From: Bigelowiella natans CCMP2755
Taxonomy: Eukaryota > Cercozoa > Chlorarachniophyceae
Direction of reading: 5' to 3'
NCBI GenBank assembly: GCA_000320545.1
Contig: ADNK01000535.1
Coordinates: 1-32,500 of the forward strand
DNA: 32,500 nucleotides
The notes beneath the pieces are model-generated. The model did not search any database and had not been told where the DNA came from. It saw only the letters and a program-made list of their open reading frames with translations. The translations under genes and the position numbers were made by a program. Position 1 is the first letter of the stretch; each line of letters opens with the position of its first letter. Positions 9,414-20,056 of this stretch are shown one piece after another.

Positions 9414-12400
9414 CAATTATAAACGAAGACGGTGACGACAACGATGAACGATGATAGCAGGAGCAACAAGAGGAGGAGGGGGAGCGCCTATCACACTGCT
9501 TTCTATATCTCACAAATGCGGTCGCGACCCTGCAGCATGAGAACATCACCATCTCCTCCATCCCTCCCCTCCCCCCTTTCCTTGTGGTTTTTGTCCAACG
9601 AAACAGACGTGCAAGTCACCTCTTCGGTTCCACATGGAGGCTTTTTCGAGAGCCGAGGTCATCGTCATCGTCGCTGTCGTCATCACATTAGTAGTGGTGG
9701 TAGTAGTTGTAGTAGTAGTAGTAGTTCTATCCTTCTTTTCTCTAAAATGCGATGACTTGACATGGTATTACGATCCTTCTTCACATCATCAACCTTGATG
9801 AGAGTCAAAGATCTGGGGTCGGGTAGTGGTGTGCTCACTCACTCATGACGGGGTTTCTTGATATGCTATTCAGCTCCCGAAAGACCTTCAATATCTTAAC
9901 GGAATCTCTACCCACCTCAAGTAGTAGTCGTCGTTGTAGTAGTAGTGGTCGTTGTAGTGGAAGAGGTGACCTGAAGTATATGATGATGTTGTTGATGATG
10001 ATGATGATGATGACGACGACGATAATGATGATGATGTTGTTGTTGTTGTGGTCGTGGTAGCAGCGCATTGATCAATAGGTAGAAACAGAGCCATCACCAT
10101 ATATCATCACACACACACACACACAAATACACACATATACACACATCGTATTCACGCATTGTGCCCCATCCCGAACCAAAAGGCGTCGGAGGCGTCGAAT
10201 TGATAACAAGAAGCGGAAGAAGAAGAAGAGGCAGCAACGTGGCAGATCAATGGTGACAGTCACAGCGACGTACGTCCGAAATAGCACGGAATGGGACGAT
10301 TGCTGGTAGTAGTTGTAGTAGTAGAGCGATGAAAGGGCATCCCTCGCGTCAACTGCCGTCATCACATGCTACTCACAAAACCTCCATGCACGCGATCTTG
10401 TGTCAATTTCTTTCCTAGCCGCCCCATCCAAATCTGATAGCTTGGGAACAAAGATTCAAACACACAAATATTAGCACTCGGCAAGAGCGGTGTTCCTTGA
10501 GAGAACCTGTGCTAAGTCTCTGTCCGTCGTTTTTTTTTTCCTTTTACTTTGAAATGCCTCCATCGATACACAGCTCGGAAATCGCTGCTGCTGAAGCGGG
10601 TGCCTCCTCCTCATCATCCTCGTCCGTTGCGGCAACGACCTCGCAATCGGCGGTCCCCTCCTCCTCTTCCTCTCCATCCTCATCGTCCTTGCGGTGCAGC
10701 TGGAGGCAGGTGGAGAGCGCGGATAGGAAGTTCTTTGGGGCGTTCTGGGGGCCCATCTGCGACCCTCTGAAGAGCATCAGGTTGCGCACTTCATGGCCAC
10801 GATTTCCAGAGGGCTCTTTCTCAGAGTCGGCACGGCTTACGGAGCTGCGAGCGGCGGATGCCCCTGAGTGGTGGCTCGAGACCGTGTGGAGGAGGGGGGG
10901 GTCGACAACAGCGACTGTATCGCAGCCTTCCTCCTCCTCCTCCTCCTCCTCCTCCTCTTCTAGTCCGATAAGGTGCGAAGATCCAGGTGCCACCGCTGCA
11001 CTACGATGCCTGCTTGAGACCTACCTCCAAGCGTGTGAGTTCCCGAGTCTGGACGTCCTGATGATGGGGGATGGGCTCGCGCTGGCAGCTGCTACTCCTG
11101 CTGCTTACTCGCCAGGCCCCCCCCGGTTGGAGAAGAGCAACTCGAAGAAGGATGGTCACCGACGGAGCCTTGACCGACGGCGGAGTGACGCTGACCTCCC
11201 GTTCGTTGCCACGAGGCTCGATGGGGTGTGGAGGGTAATGCCGGCAGGTTATTACATCCGTTTGGACGTCATGGTGCCGGCAAAGGAGGACGAGAAAGAA
11301 AGAGGGGGGCGGGGTGGGGAAAAGCCGTCTTCTTCCTCCTCCTCCTCCTCCTCCTCCTCCTCCTCCTCGTCGCCAACTACGCTCACTGGGGAGAATTTGA
11401 CGCAGCTCGGCGGCTGGGAGGCGCAGATATCGGGAAGCTATGATATGAATAAGGGCCTCGTTCGCTTTGTCCAACTAGCAACAGGACCGAATGGTGATAG
11501 CCAGTGTGTCATATTGCTACTACTGCTGCTGATGATGATAATGATGGCAATGATGATGCCTACGGCTCAGAAGAAGCACAACCCATTAATCAGTTGTTGG
11601 TTGCTTAACAATCAGTGAAGGAAAACGAGTACATCGCTGAGTGCGTGGCGAGATTCGACGGCGTTCGGATGTACGAGGGCACATGGAGAGACAGTTACGG
11701 GAAAAGGTGGTTGTGCGTATTGTAGTACTACTAGTAGTAGTAGTAGTAATAGTAGTAGTAATCGAATCACTCGTAATGTTTTCAAGAAAAGCTAGTCATG
11801 TCGTGCGAAAGACATCAACCCCAGCCGGTGTGACGGCTCGGCTTTATATATATTTGTAATAAGTTGTGGAAAGGGGAACGAGCGCCAGCTTGTTGCCCCC
11901 TCCTTGCCGATGCTCATCTATCTTGCTGCGCGGCGCTAATGATGGCCTTGATTCTCAAAATCAGAGGACGGTTTTGGTGCGTGAAGCAAGACTACACCCT
12001 CCTCGATGATGAGCATATCGTCGTCAATGACAGCGACCAAAGGGGTGGAGTAAAGGAGCAGGAGGCAAAGGGGAGGCATGGGGACGATGATGATGGTGAG
12101 AATGGTGATGATAAGCATACATCCCAGAGCCAGCAGCAGCAGCAGCAGCAGCAACATCCTCGCCGACGTCATCGTCATTATCATGAACCCACTGGACCTT
12201 CCCGTTCTTCCCACCACGATGAGGATAATAGAGAAAAAGAAGAAGAAGAAGAAGAAGAAGAAGAAGAAGAAGGCGAAAATAAGCACGATAACCATCATGG
12301 CAGCAGCACCGACACTGGGCGTCGCTTTTCCTTCTACGATGACGGTAAGCAAGGCCCCGTCCCTTACGACTCCGTTCTCTCGCGGCTATCGATGCAGCTT

Positions 12401-12955
12401 GAAGCGCTCTCCGGCCATGCCGTGCACTTGGCTAGGGAGAAACGGCGGGAAGGGGAGGGGGAGGGGGCGAGCTACGCAGAGGGAGACGAGTTCCGGCAAA
12501 ACAAGGGGCTCACGGTGATGATGTTGATATTGATGATGATGATAGTGATGATGATAATATTATTCGCACTTTTATCATTTTTACTTGAACAACCGCAAAT
12601 ACTCATTATGACCGCATCAGAAGCAGTAGTGTCGTTAATATCCTCCGCTCCCCCCCTCCCCCCCCCCAACTACATCTAACCGCAATTCATCACACCTCGT
12701 ACAACAAACCGTCCAGAGAGTGGTGGAGATGTGGAGGGAGACTGTGAAGCAGCTTCGTTGGACGTGGGAGATGAAGGTGCGAGGATGATGTGATGAGGCG
12801 TGGCCATGTATGCGTGCCCATGCGCTTCTGTTCCTCGCGCTTGAAAAAGCCACTGCGAGCGACGATGACAGGAAGAAAGAGAGGGAGGGGGGAGGGGGGG
12901 AGGGGGATTTCCATTGAGTAAAATTCTACAGGTCATCATCACTAATCTTTTCCTT

Positions 12956-12998
<43 letters not shown>

Positions 12999-13835
12999 TT
13001 CTCTTCTCAATACGTCTTCCATCTAGGAGGACATACGGCACTTGCTCTCGGCGCACTATCCAGAAGCAAGATACTGCGTAGGAACAACTAACTATTAACA
13101 TCGTTCCTTTGCACTGCTATCACCACCAGCCTCGTCATCGCACGACGCCCTCTCACGATCACCACCATTTTCCAATGAAATGATAACACGAACGCAGATC
13201 TTGCACCAGAAGCTCCAGGCCCTTCAATTCTGTATTGACAGATGTAGGAAGGAGGAGGAGGAGGAGAAGAAAGGGGATAATAAGGAGGTGAGGGCCAGTG
13301 CTCGAGCCCCAGCTCAGAGTAGTAGTAGCACCCTGCGCTTCCCGGACAGAGAGGTGGTATTAGAAACTGCAGCAAGGATGTGCCTCTTTCCCCCCTTATC
13401 CTCCTCCTCTTCCTTCTCCTCTTTCTTTTCCTCCTTCTTATCTCCGTTCGCCTCCTTCCTCGGTTCCCCTCTCCTTCTACCCTCACACAAAATCCTTTTC
13501 ATCCTAATGCAACCGAAAATTGAAGCATTTCTGCTGTGGTTTGGTACTTCTGGATCTTCTTCCTCCCTCCTCCTTCTCCTCCTCCTCCTCCTCCTCCTTG
13601 GTTTCTCGGAGAACAGGCGTGCGAGAGTAGCGATGACTCTGATGATGATCATGGTGAGGACGTCGTCGATGATGAAGATGATTGATGATGATGAAATACA
13701 GCATCGTGGGAACGAGGATGGTGATGTTCTCGGTGGTGGTGGTGGTGGTGGTGGTGGTGGTGGTGATAAACGCTTCCTTGGATGACTCTATCTCGCTGTC
13801 AAACAAAGTCAACGTCTACTTGATATTCACATATG

Positions 13836-13890
<55 letters not shown>

Positions 13891-15156
13891 ATTCTACTGC
13901 AATATTGATATTTCCGAGGTGGTTTGCGATGATGATCTCACGACTGCCATATTGATGTGTTGCGGATGCTTGGATGGTACAGGGTCCTGCGATATGAAGC
14001 ATGAGAATAGCCGTGACGATGGCAACGGAAAGCAGCATTTAGGCGGTGGGAAAAGGGGGTCTCTCGTAGACCCGGAATTGCAGGTACGCGCGCGCCTATG
14101 CACCAACAATAAGCAATGTCGAGCGAAGGGAAAACTACCACCTGCGTAAAGATTTTGCTGCCTAAATCTCCTCCTCCTCCTCCTCCTCCTCCTCCTCCTC
14201 CTCCTCCTTCTCCCTCTTCTACCGTTGCTGATGCCGCAACATCGTAGGATGTTCTAGGGCCCACCCCAGACGAGGTCCATGCCCTTACGATCCTTCTTAA
14301 GCGAAACGAGCATGATCTCCAAGCAACGATGGCCACCGTGAAGCTCCACTGGCGAGGCCTACACACGGCTATGCAGTCCTTCAAACACGCCAATCCAGGT
14401 ATGTGTGCGTGCATGCATGCGTGTGTGTGTGGCGAGTGTACACGACAGGACGTTACGTTCCTTTCACACACGTGCATAAGCGACGACATACAAAAAAACA
14501 ACTGCAGCATCGTGAAATACAACGCAGCTCGGCCATTCCGCTCGTCGTCGCCCTCACCTTTGTCACCGTTGCCGTCATCGTCGTCGTCGTCCTTGCCACT
14601 CACAACACAGCCGCAACATACATCGAATTCGAGAGCTGGAGGAAAAGGAAGGGGGAGGGGGGATCAGCGGCAAGTGCGACAATGGCCGCTGCTACACAAT
14701 GGCTCGCTCCGGTTGGACTTCGCGTGGCCCCGAGGATCATCGAGGCCTTATGGAACGACACCAGGCCCCTCAGCGTGCAGCAGCAACCGCCCGCCTTTGA
14801 ACCTGCAATGCTGGCGGAGAAGGTACTGAATGGAACAGGGTGATGAGTGCATGGGTTCATCGACGGCCATGCTGCATTGGCCTGATGCTGCTGCTGCTGC
14901 TGCTGCTACGACACAAGCCACCACCACCACCACCACCACCAGCCGCATCAACAATAGTAACGTAACTACTTTTTGTCATATCAGATTCTAGATTACTTGG
15001 AGACCATCTCACCGCGGATCCTATTCTCTACCCTCGGTGCTATTGCCGTGCACAATGCGATCGTATGCATGTACATGAGTGAAGGGGTACAGGCGGGGGC
15101 TGAGACGCCTCTAGGAGCTATCAGGCGCTTTGAGCGCGAAGTATTCTGCAAGGCCG

Positions 15157-15196
<40 letters not shown>

Positions 15197-15778
15197 CAAT
15201 GACGCGGCGAGGACGATGACGAGAAAGATGAAAAAGAAGGATGGGGAGAAGGAGGAACAACAAGATAAAGAAAGAAAACTGGGAGATCCAAAACTGCAGC
15301 TCAAGAAGGGGGCGGGTGATCTGACTGTGAAGGAGGAGGAGGAGGAGGAAGAGGAGGAGGAGGAGAAGCAGAAAAGGAAGCAAAGGAAACACATCTCCGC
15401 CGCCATAGCTACCACACAGGATTACTTCGAGCTGTTGCCTATGAACAAGAACGCTCTTCTCCAGATTTGCAGGTAGTCTCCGTTTATTAGTGGTTGCACC
15501 GTACAACCTAGCATGTCCAGTGATATATTATCCTTCACGATATGGATCATTTTCAGAATGCCAATCATCATAGCAATGTTCCCCCATCGTCATCGTCATC
15601 GTCGCCATCTATCCATCGCTGTTATGTATGAGACTATTCTCAATTTTCTTAGGCGATTTTGTGAGGTCGAACAGATAGTGTGCCGCGCTGCCTCGCTTAC
15701 GTATTGCCTTCCGCACAATCCTAATCTCGTTGACGAGATTCTCGTAAATGCAGAGGTGGTTTCATCCAGGAATAAGGC

Positions 15779-15814
<36 letters not shown>

Positions 15815-16010
15815 GTGGACGACTTGTAAAGTTCGCCTTTTTGTTGTATAACTTTGCAGCTCAATACCTGCGTGAAAAAGCATTCACACTTCGTTATTAT
15901 CGTCGTCGCCTCCGTCGTTGTCTATCTAGGTGCACGTGAAGGACGAAGACAGGGCATCGGTGGCTGCTTTCTTTGCAGAGGGAAAAAAAGGGTTATGGAC
16001 CACACACACA

Positions 16011-16080
<70 letters not shown>

Positions 16081-16522
16081 CAGGCTAGACATGAGGCAAA
16101 CACATAAAACATACAACAACATTATGCTGATATTACGTACACGTACCAATGGATTTTTAACTGTTCTCATCTCAATGGCGTGTAGGATGTTGAAGCGGCA
16201 GCGGAGTCGCGAAATGCCTGGAACGACGAAAAATCTTAAGAGCCTCCTCAATGTGTCGCCGGATGTAAAAGAATACATGTTTCAACTAATTATTCGAAGA
16301 GCAAAGCCCATCCCGGTAGCAGCGTCAGCGGCTTCTTCACGCCAATGCATCGACAGCGACTCCAAGAAGAGAGCTACTTCCGACAAGGATAAGCTCCGTT
16401 CAGACGGAAATATAGGCCATCACGGCGTGGATGAAGATGCAGCCTTCCTTGCTCAAAGGAGAGAATACGTATGCATTGAGCCGGATATCATGCGGTTTGC
16501 TAGCATATCTTCTGTGTATTGA
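8080..16522 (+). CDS. RAB3GAP1: Rab3 GTPase-activating protein catalytic subunit homologue
   Basis: Exons: 8080-8544, 8916-8979, 9287-9348, 9607-9657, 9827-9975, 10246-10305, 10574-11493, 11616-11706, 11965-12514, 12717-12776, 13027-13077, 13198-13287, 13617-13653, 13983-14083, 14248-14398, 14611-14822, 14985-15472, 15653-15755, 15930-15991, 16186-16522. All phases chain, giving 1,367 residues; the animal protein has about 980. Collinear family signatures: FEITDFTCATSWERSVARVE near residue 23, SLMTGFLDMLFSSRK, TATYVRNSTEWDDC, FFGAFWGPICDPL, VVEMWRETVKQLRWTWE, ILHQKLQALQFCIDRC, AMQSFKHANPG, EALWNDTRPLSV then EKILDYLETISPRIL, and FCEVEQIVCRAAS. The family activates GTP hydrolysis by Rab3 and exchange on Rab18, at synaptic or ER membranes, with a non-catalytic partner not seen here. 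Extra length comes from Ser, Gln and Glu runs and a beta-rich insert at about residues 490-640. Exon 12 may run to 13353 in frame; exon 7 may end at 11505. Confidence 0.87.
9135..9270 (+). repeat. (CA)n(GA)n and (TGA)n microsatellites in intron 2
   Basis: A (CA)n run passes into a (GA)n run at about 9135-9180, and a (TGA)n run follows at about 9246-9270, all inside intron 8980-9286 of the Rab3GAP homologue. An (AGC)n/(AGT)n run fills about 9370-9413 in the next intron. Confidence 0.9.
12959..12999 (+). repeat. (CT)n run serving as polypyrimidine tract
   Basis: A CT-rich run, slightly interrupted, ends about 27 nt before the acceptor of Rab3GAP exon 11 (13026). It is on the sense strand, so it can serve as the polypyrimidine tract. 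Confidence 0.8.
13741..13891 (+). repeat. (TGG)n, (TA)n and (TG)n microsatellites in intron 13
   Basis: Intron 13654-13982 of the Rab3GAP homologue contains a (GTG)n run at about 13733-13765 and a (TA)n run passing into (TG)n at about 13846-13891. Confidence 0.9.
14168..14208 (+). repeat. (CTC)n microsatellite in intron 14
   Basis: An uninterrupted CTC run in intron 14084-14247, about 40 nt before the acceptor of exon 15. It is pyrimidine on the sense strand. Confidence 0.9.
15779..16073 (+). repeat. (GAT)n and (CA)n(TA)n microsatellites in introns 18 and 19
   Basis: A (GAT)n run at about 15780-15812 lies in intron 15756-15929. A (CA)n run passing into (TA)n at about 16001-16073 lies in intron 15992-16185. 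Confidence 0.9.
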
Positions 16523-17270
16523 GCTAGCCTAGATTCTAATCTGCTCGCGCATCGTGAGAGAGCTAGAGAGGTTGATCCAAATTCTATCCATCTCGTTGAA
16601 TAAATGAATACTTAACTGTAAATTTACTTAACCTACGATATGGCCGTACGTGATTTAAAATCTAAAAACTTTAAGATAGCTTTTGACCATACGACCATGC
16701 TAGCATGCAAAAATGTGGGGCATATCTAGCTAGCTAGATTAAGTGGGTACTGCAGATAAGCAAAAACAGAATGCATTATCGGACCATTTGACAGCGCGCA
16801 GGATGTTGATTTGTTGGCCATTGCACGACTTTTTGACGGTCGTGCTGCTAAGTGCATGCGTGCTAGCTAGCTAGCTAGGGTGCATAGCGTTTCAAGGTTC
16901 ATACATTTCTTGAGACATTTCTTGAGCATCTACAATTGCTAGCTAACTAGCTCTAGAGCTGGGACTGCTAGACTGCATCAACATGATGCAAGTTAGCAAG
17001 GCAACTCTTGGCGGGAACACATGTCATAGAAACACACACACATAGCACAGATGTTTAGGTGAGTGTGCATGCGCCTCGCTAGATCGCGTGCTTATTTCAG
17101 CATGTAGCATGCCATGGCAGTCTAGCAGTGTGTCTAGGTGTTAAGGTCGCCACATCTAGATGTACACAATTTATGCATTGAAAGGTCAATGCTTTGGCAT
17201 GAAAGACTATGCAAATATGCATAACATGCACGCTGTAACAAGTTGTCCACAATATCGACGTAAATCTAAC
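16523..17270. other. Convergent spacer, CTAG-enriched
   Basis: 748 bp between the 3' ends of the Rab3GAP homologue (+) and the SAM-like gene (-). It carries about 20 CTAG tetramers by eye, with runs near 16725 and 16861, plus GCATGC-like palindromes. No gene seen. Confidence 0.7.
16599..16604 (+). terminator. AATAAA polyadenylation signal
   Basis: A canonical AATAAA 77 nt after the stop codon of the Rab3GAP homologue, in the right place for its 3' end. The call rests on position and the hexamer alone. Confidence 0.5.
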
Positions 17271-17987
17271 TTAGACTGCTAAGGCTTTCAGCGCTTTCTT
17301 TGTGTCTTTCATTGTTCCCATAGCTACTCGTTGTTCCCGGAAGATCCGTGACGTGTGCGTCGTCACCATTTTACCGAACGTAAAGTTAGAGTTCGCGCTG
17401 ATAACTTGCATAGATCCTTCGTGTACCTCGGCTATGGCGCGCCAATTATCAGAGTTTTCCGGAAAGTCTTCACGCATGTCTCTCAATGTCTTGAGAACGT
17501 CATCGCGCATTTTCACGAACTTGGTAAATTTCTTCTGAGTTGGCCCCTTCTTTTCTTCCGGAAGTTTTTGCAATTCTTCTTTGCACTGGAGGATGTAGCC
17601 AACGGGCAGCGATATCATTGAAATTGCCTTTTTTAAGTCTCCCAGCTTCTTGTAAAGTTTCTGGGCCTCCGCTAATTTTGCCTCGAGTTTTAACCTTTCT
17701 AGATCGACCTTCTTCCCCTCTGTGGGTTTTTTGCCACCATCCTCCTTTGATTTATCCTCCTTTCCAGGGGGAGGTTTGTAATCTGCCATTGCATGAAGGA
17801 TTCGCTTCGCGTCGTCTTGCGAGACGCCCTCCTCTATCAGCTCATCAAGCTCAGCTTCAGCAAGTTCCTCTCCAATCATCTTGCACTTAGTGAGGGCTTC
17901 TGTCGACTCCTTAGATATTCCGAGAGTGCCAAGCCAGCTTTGCAGCTGCTCCATCCCAAGCTCTTTGACTCCTTCTGCACCTGCCAT
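17271..17987 (-). CDS. SAM-like domain plus coiled-coil protein, function unknown
   Basis: A single uninterrupted frame of 238 residues, ATG at 17987. Residues about 12-70 fit a sterile-alpha-motif-like helical fold: LQSWLGTLGISKESTEAL, an I-G-E-E-L, a DELIEEGV turn and DAKRILHAM. A Lys/Pro/Gly linker follows (about 70-95), then a long charged, probably coiled-coil helix (LERLKLEAKLAEAQKLYKKL). The C-terminal third (TFGKMVTTHTSRIFREQR) is helical and basic and I do not recognise it. SAM-like modules usually mediate protein-protein contacts; that is all that can be inferred. It is the only intronless complete gene here, though the bases before the ATG end in TAG, so a 5' UTR intron acceptor is possible. 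It diverges from the R-SNARE-like gene, 347 bp apart. Confidence 0.65.
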   Translation of the reverse strand: MAGAEGVKELGMEQLQSWLGTLGISKESTEALTKCKMIGEELAEAELDELIEEGVSQDDAKRILHAMADYKPPPGKEDKSKEDGGKKPTEGKKVDLERLKLEAKLAEAQKLYKKLGDLKKAISMISLPVGYILQCKEELQKLPEEKKGPTQKKFTKFVKMRDDVLKTLRDMREDFPENSDNWRAIAEVHEGSMQVISANSNFTFGKMVTTHTSRIFREQRVAMGTMKDTKKALKALAV

Positions 17988-18334
17988 CTACCTTTTGATC
18001 AGTACCGTTAAAAACGTGTTGCCAGTAGTATTGTTGTTTGTGTTGTCTGTGCACTGCTGAAGGGTACCCCGAATATTTCGAGAGAAAATCTCCCATTTCG
18101 AATACGCTTGCGACAAGGCCACAGCCCTGGCGCAGCGCAGAAATCTTCTGTGCTTTCTGACCTCAGACACGCGTCGATGACGACACCTCCCCCGTATTTT
18201 CCCTAATTCCCTTTCATTTTTTGGTTAGTCGTAGATTCAAAATAGGGGACATTTTCTTCGAACCCATCGTTCTTCTCAGCAAAACCAAACACCGATCTTC
18301 CTCATCTTTTTCGCCCCCCTCCCGCGCCGCTCAG
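17988..18334. promoter_or_regulatory. Divergent spacer, probable bidirectional promoter
   Basis: 347 bp between two start codons facing away from each other, the tightest divergent spacer in the window. No CTAG tetramer was seen, in contrast to the convergent spacers. No coding exon seen. Confidence 0.6.
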
Positions 18335-19500
18335 ATGTCGAGAGACGGTGGCGATGACCTTGTTGGAACCTTGGTTCGTTCTTTTTGCTATATCTCTATT
18401 TTGTTTCTATTTGGGTAGCATGAGAGCAAAGAAGAGTGTATGCGGGGAAATCATAACGTGAGATTTCTTTGCTTCCGAAAAATAAATCTGTTCATCACTC
18501 CCAAAGACTTTTATAGCTCATCATTTAAAATCCGATGGAGCAGTTTCGTAAAGCTTCATATTTTCATTTCTCAGTATTACTGGTATACTTTGTTGCCGTC
18601 CAGAGCAGCTGTGTGCAGGTGCCTCAGTTTTAATTCAAAGAAGGGACCCCGCTAAAATATAATTTCTGTTTTGCTCCCGATTAGATCAATTTCTCCCTAT
18701 GTTCCTGAGTGCTTCGATGTAAAGATATGCGCTGATCCAGATATACAGGCGCAAAACCCGTTGGTAGACACACTTACAGTCTGGATCTTGCCGCCTTTCT
18801 TCTTATGTTGCTTCTTCTTTTAGCTTGCTGAAAGCGATGACAACTTGGAAATAAAAGAAGGTAATACAGTAGCGACCTCACTTTCTGTTTGGATAAACTT
18901 AATTCTGTTTGTTGGACGTCTAGATGAAGGAGAGGAGGAGTCCTCAAGCTCAATAATTAGTGCGCAGGTTATAACTGTTTCTACCTACAAAATACGTTAT
19001 TCATATAAATCACTTTAGCCAACAAGAAATCTGCGCCAAACGAAGAAAGGACTAACCGGAAAGGTAGGATGATCACCAAATGCTATGAATATCGTACCAG
19101 ACCTAACGAAATGCTAATACGAAGGCTTATCGTGATGCTTTGCGAGAAAAGTACGGATTCGAGAAGAAGTCCAGAAAAAAGGACAGCTCTGGAAAGAATG
19201 TCAGTGTGATAGAGCATCGAATGGTGATTGTATTCTATTGGCCCTGTCTAAAAGATGTCATTCGTTAGATGATGCGGAAAAATGTGGAGGACCTTAATGA
19301 ACGGGGAGAAGCCTTAAGAAATACTGAAAACGCTGCGGAGGAGGTGATCTTCATTGTCATTCATACAGCGCTACCCTTCATCACTATTTTCTCCTGCACA
19401 TATCGCGAATACCTAGATGGCTGGACAGGCACAGAGTCTCGCTAGCATAGCCTCGAAAATAAAGTCAAGACAGAAGAAAAGAAGTTTTTTTGGATTATAG
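18335..19500 (+). CDS. Small soluble R-SNARE-like protein (tomosyn/amisyn-type tail)
   Basis: Eight short exons: 18335-18373, 18419-18457, 18824-18860, 18924-18967, 19019-19063, 19125-19199, 19269-19343, 19417-19500. Phases fit and give 145 residues. The last two exons read MMRKNVEDLNERGEAL, then NTENAAEEMAGQAQSLAS, then IASKIKSRQKKRSFFGL and stop. This aligns by eye with the C-terminal half of R-SNARE motifs (VAMP: M-R-x-N-V-D-x-V-x-E-R), with Arg96 at the ionic-layer position. There is no transmembrane anchor; the end is basic and aromatic, as in tomosyn-type tails. The N-terminal part is acidic and Ser-rich (DEGEEESSSSIISAQ) and the layers before Arg96 are poorly conserved. R-SNAREs pair with Q-SNAREs in membrane fusion; soluble ones often inhibit. 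Very short exons make some boundaries uncertain. Confidence 0.72.
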
Positions 19501-20056
19501 TATTTGGAACACTACACCTAGGCGGAACAATGATCACATATACAGAGCGGTCTATCCTGGAACGCGTGCGTCCAGGCCATTGCATGCGTTTTGATATTTT
19601 CTACTTATGGTTGATAATGATTTTCGTAAAATGTTTCATGTAAATGCTTATGATGAAGCTGTTTCCATGCCATGGCCACTAGCATGTAAGCAATAGTCAA
19701 TGTCTCCAATAATAATTACGGCCACACACGGTAGACATGCGCAATGTTCGCGAGCGCATGTTCTAAGTTACGTATGGAACATGCGTGTATCGTCTAGGGC
19801 TTATACATGATGTTTTGTAGCAGCGCGATGCAGGCATTGCTAGATTGATGGCGCTCTATCTGTTGTAGCCAATAAATTTATATATATATTAGCGCTATGT
19901 TACACATTCTGCAATGTCATCCACATGAGACTTAAGAATCCTATCTAAAGACTTTGGACTATCATTAGTAAAACCGTGAAACCCATCATTCCAATCCAGC
20001 ACGTTGTGTCGTATCATAGCCGACGCGCGACATCGCTGGGAAAGGTCTCTGGATTC
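19501..20056. other. Convergent spacer
   Basis: 556 bp between the 3' ends of the R-SNARE-like gene (+) and the hydrolase gene (-). It is AT-rich with CATGC-type words and about four CTAG tetramers. An AATAAA lies at 19871-19876, far from the + gene's stop. No gene seen. Confidence 0.6.

Noticed and set aside
12661-13101. Minus-strand frames rich in Pro, Ser, Arg and Glu
   Set aside because: They are antisense shadows of Rab3GAP exons 10-11 and the CT-rich intron between them.
13288-13353. Extra 22 codons at the end of Rab3GAP exon 12
   Set aside because: In frame and possible, but the earlier GTGAGG donor is better and the added residues have no family counterpart. Kept as an alternative only.
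14403-14610. Continuation of Rab3GAP exon 15 past 14398 (CVHACVC...)
   Set aside because: A strong GTATGT donor at 14399 and low-complexity TG repeats follow; skipping to 14611 restores the phase and a family-like tail.
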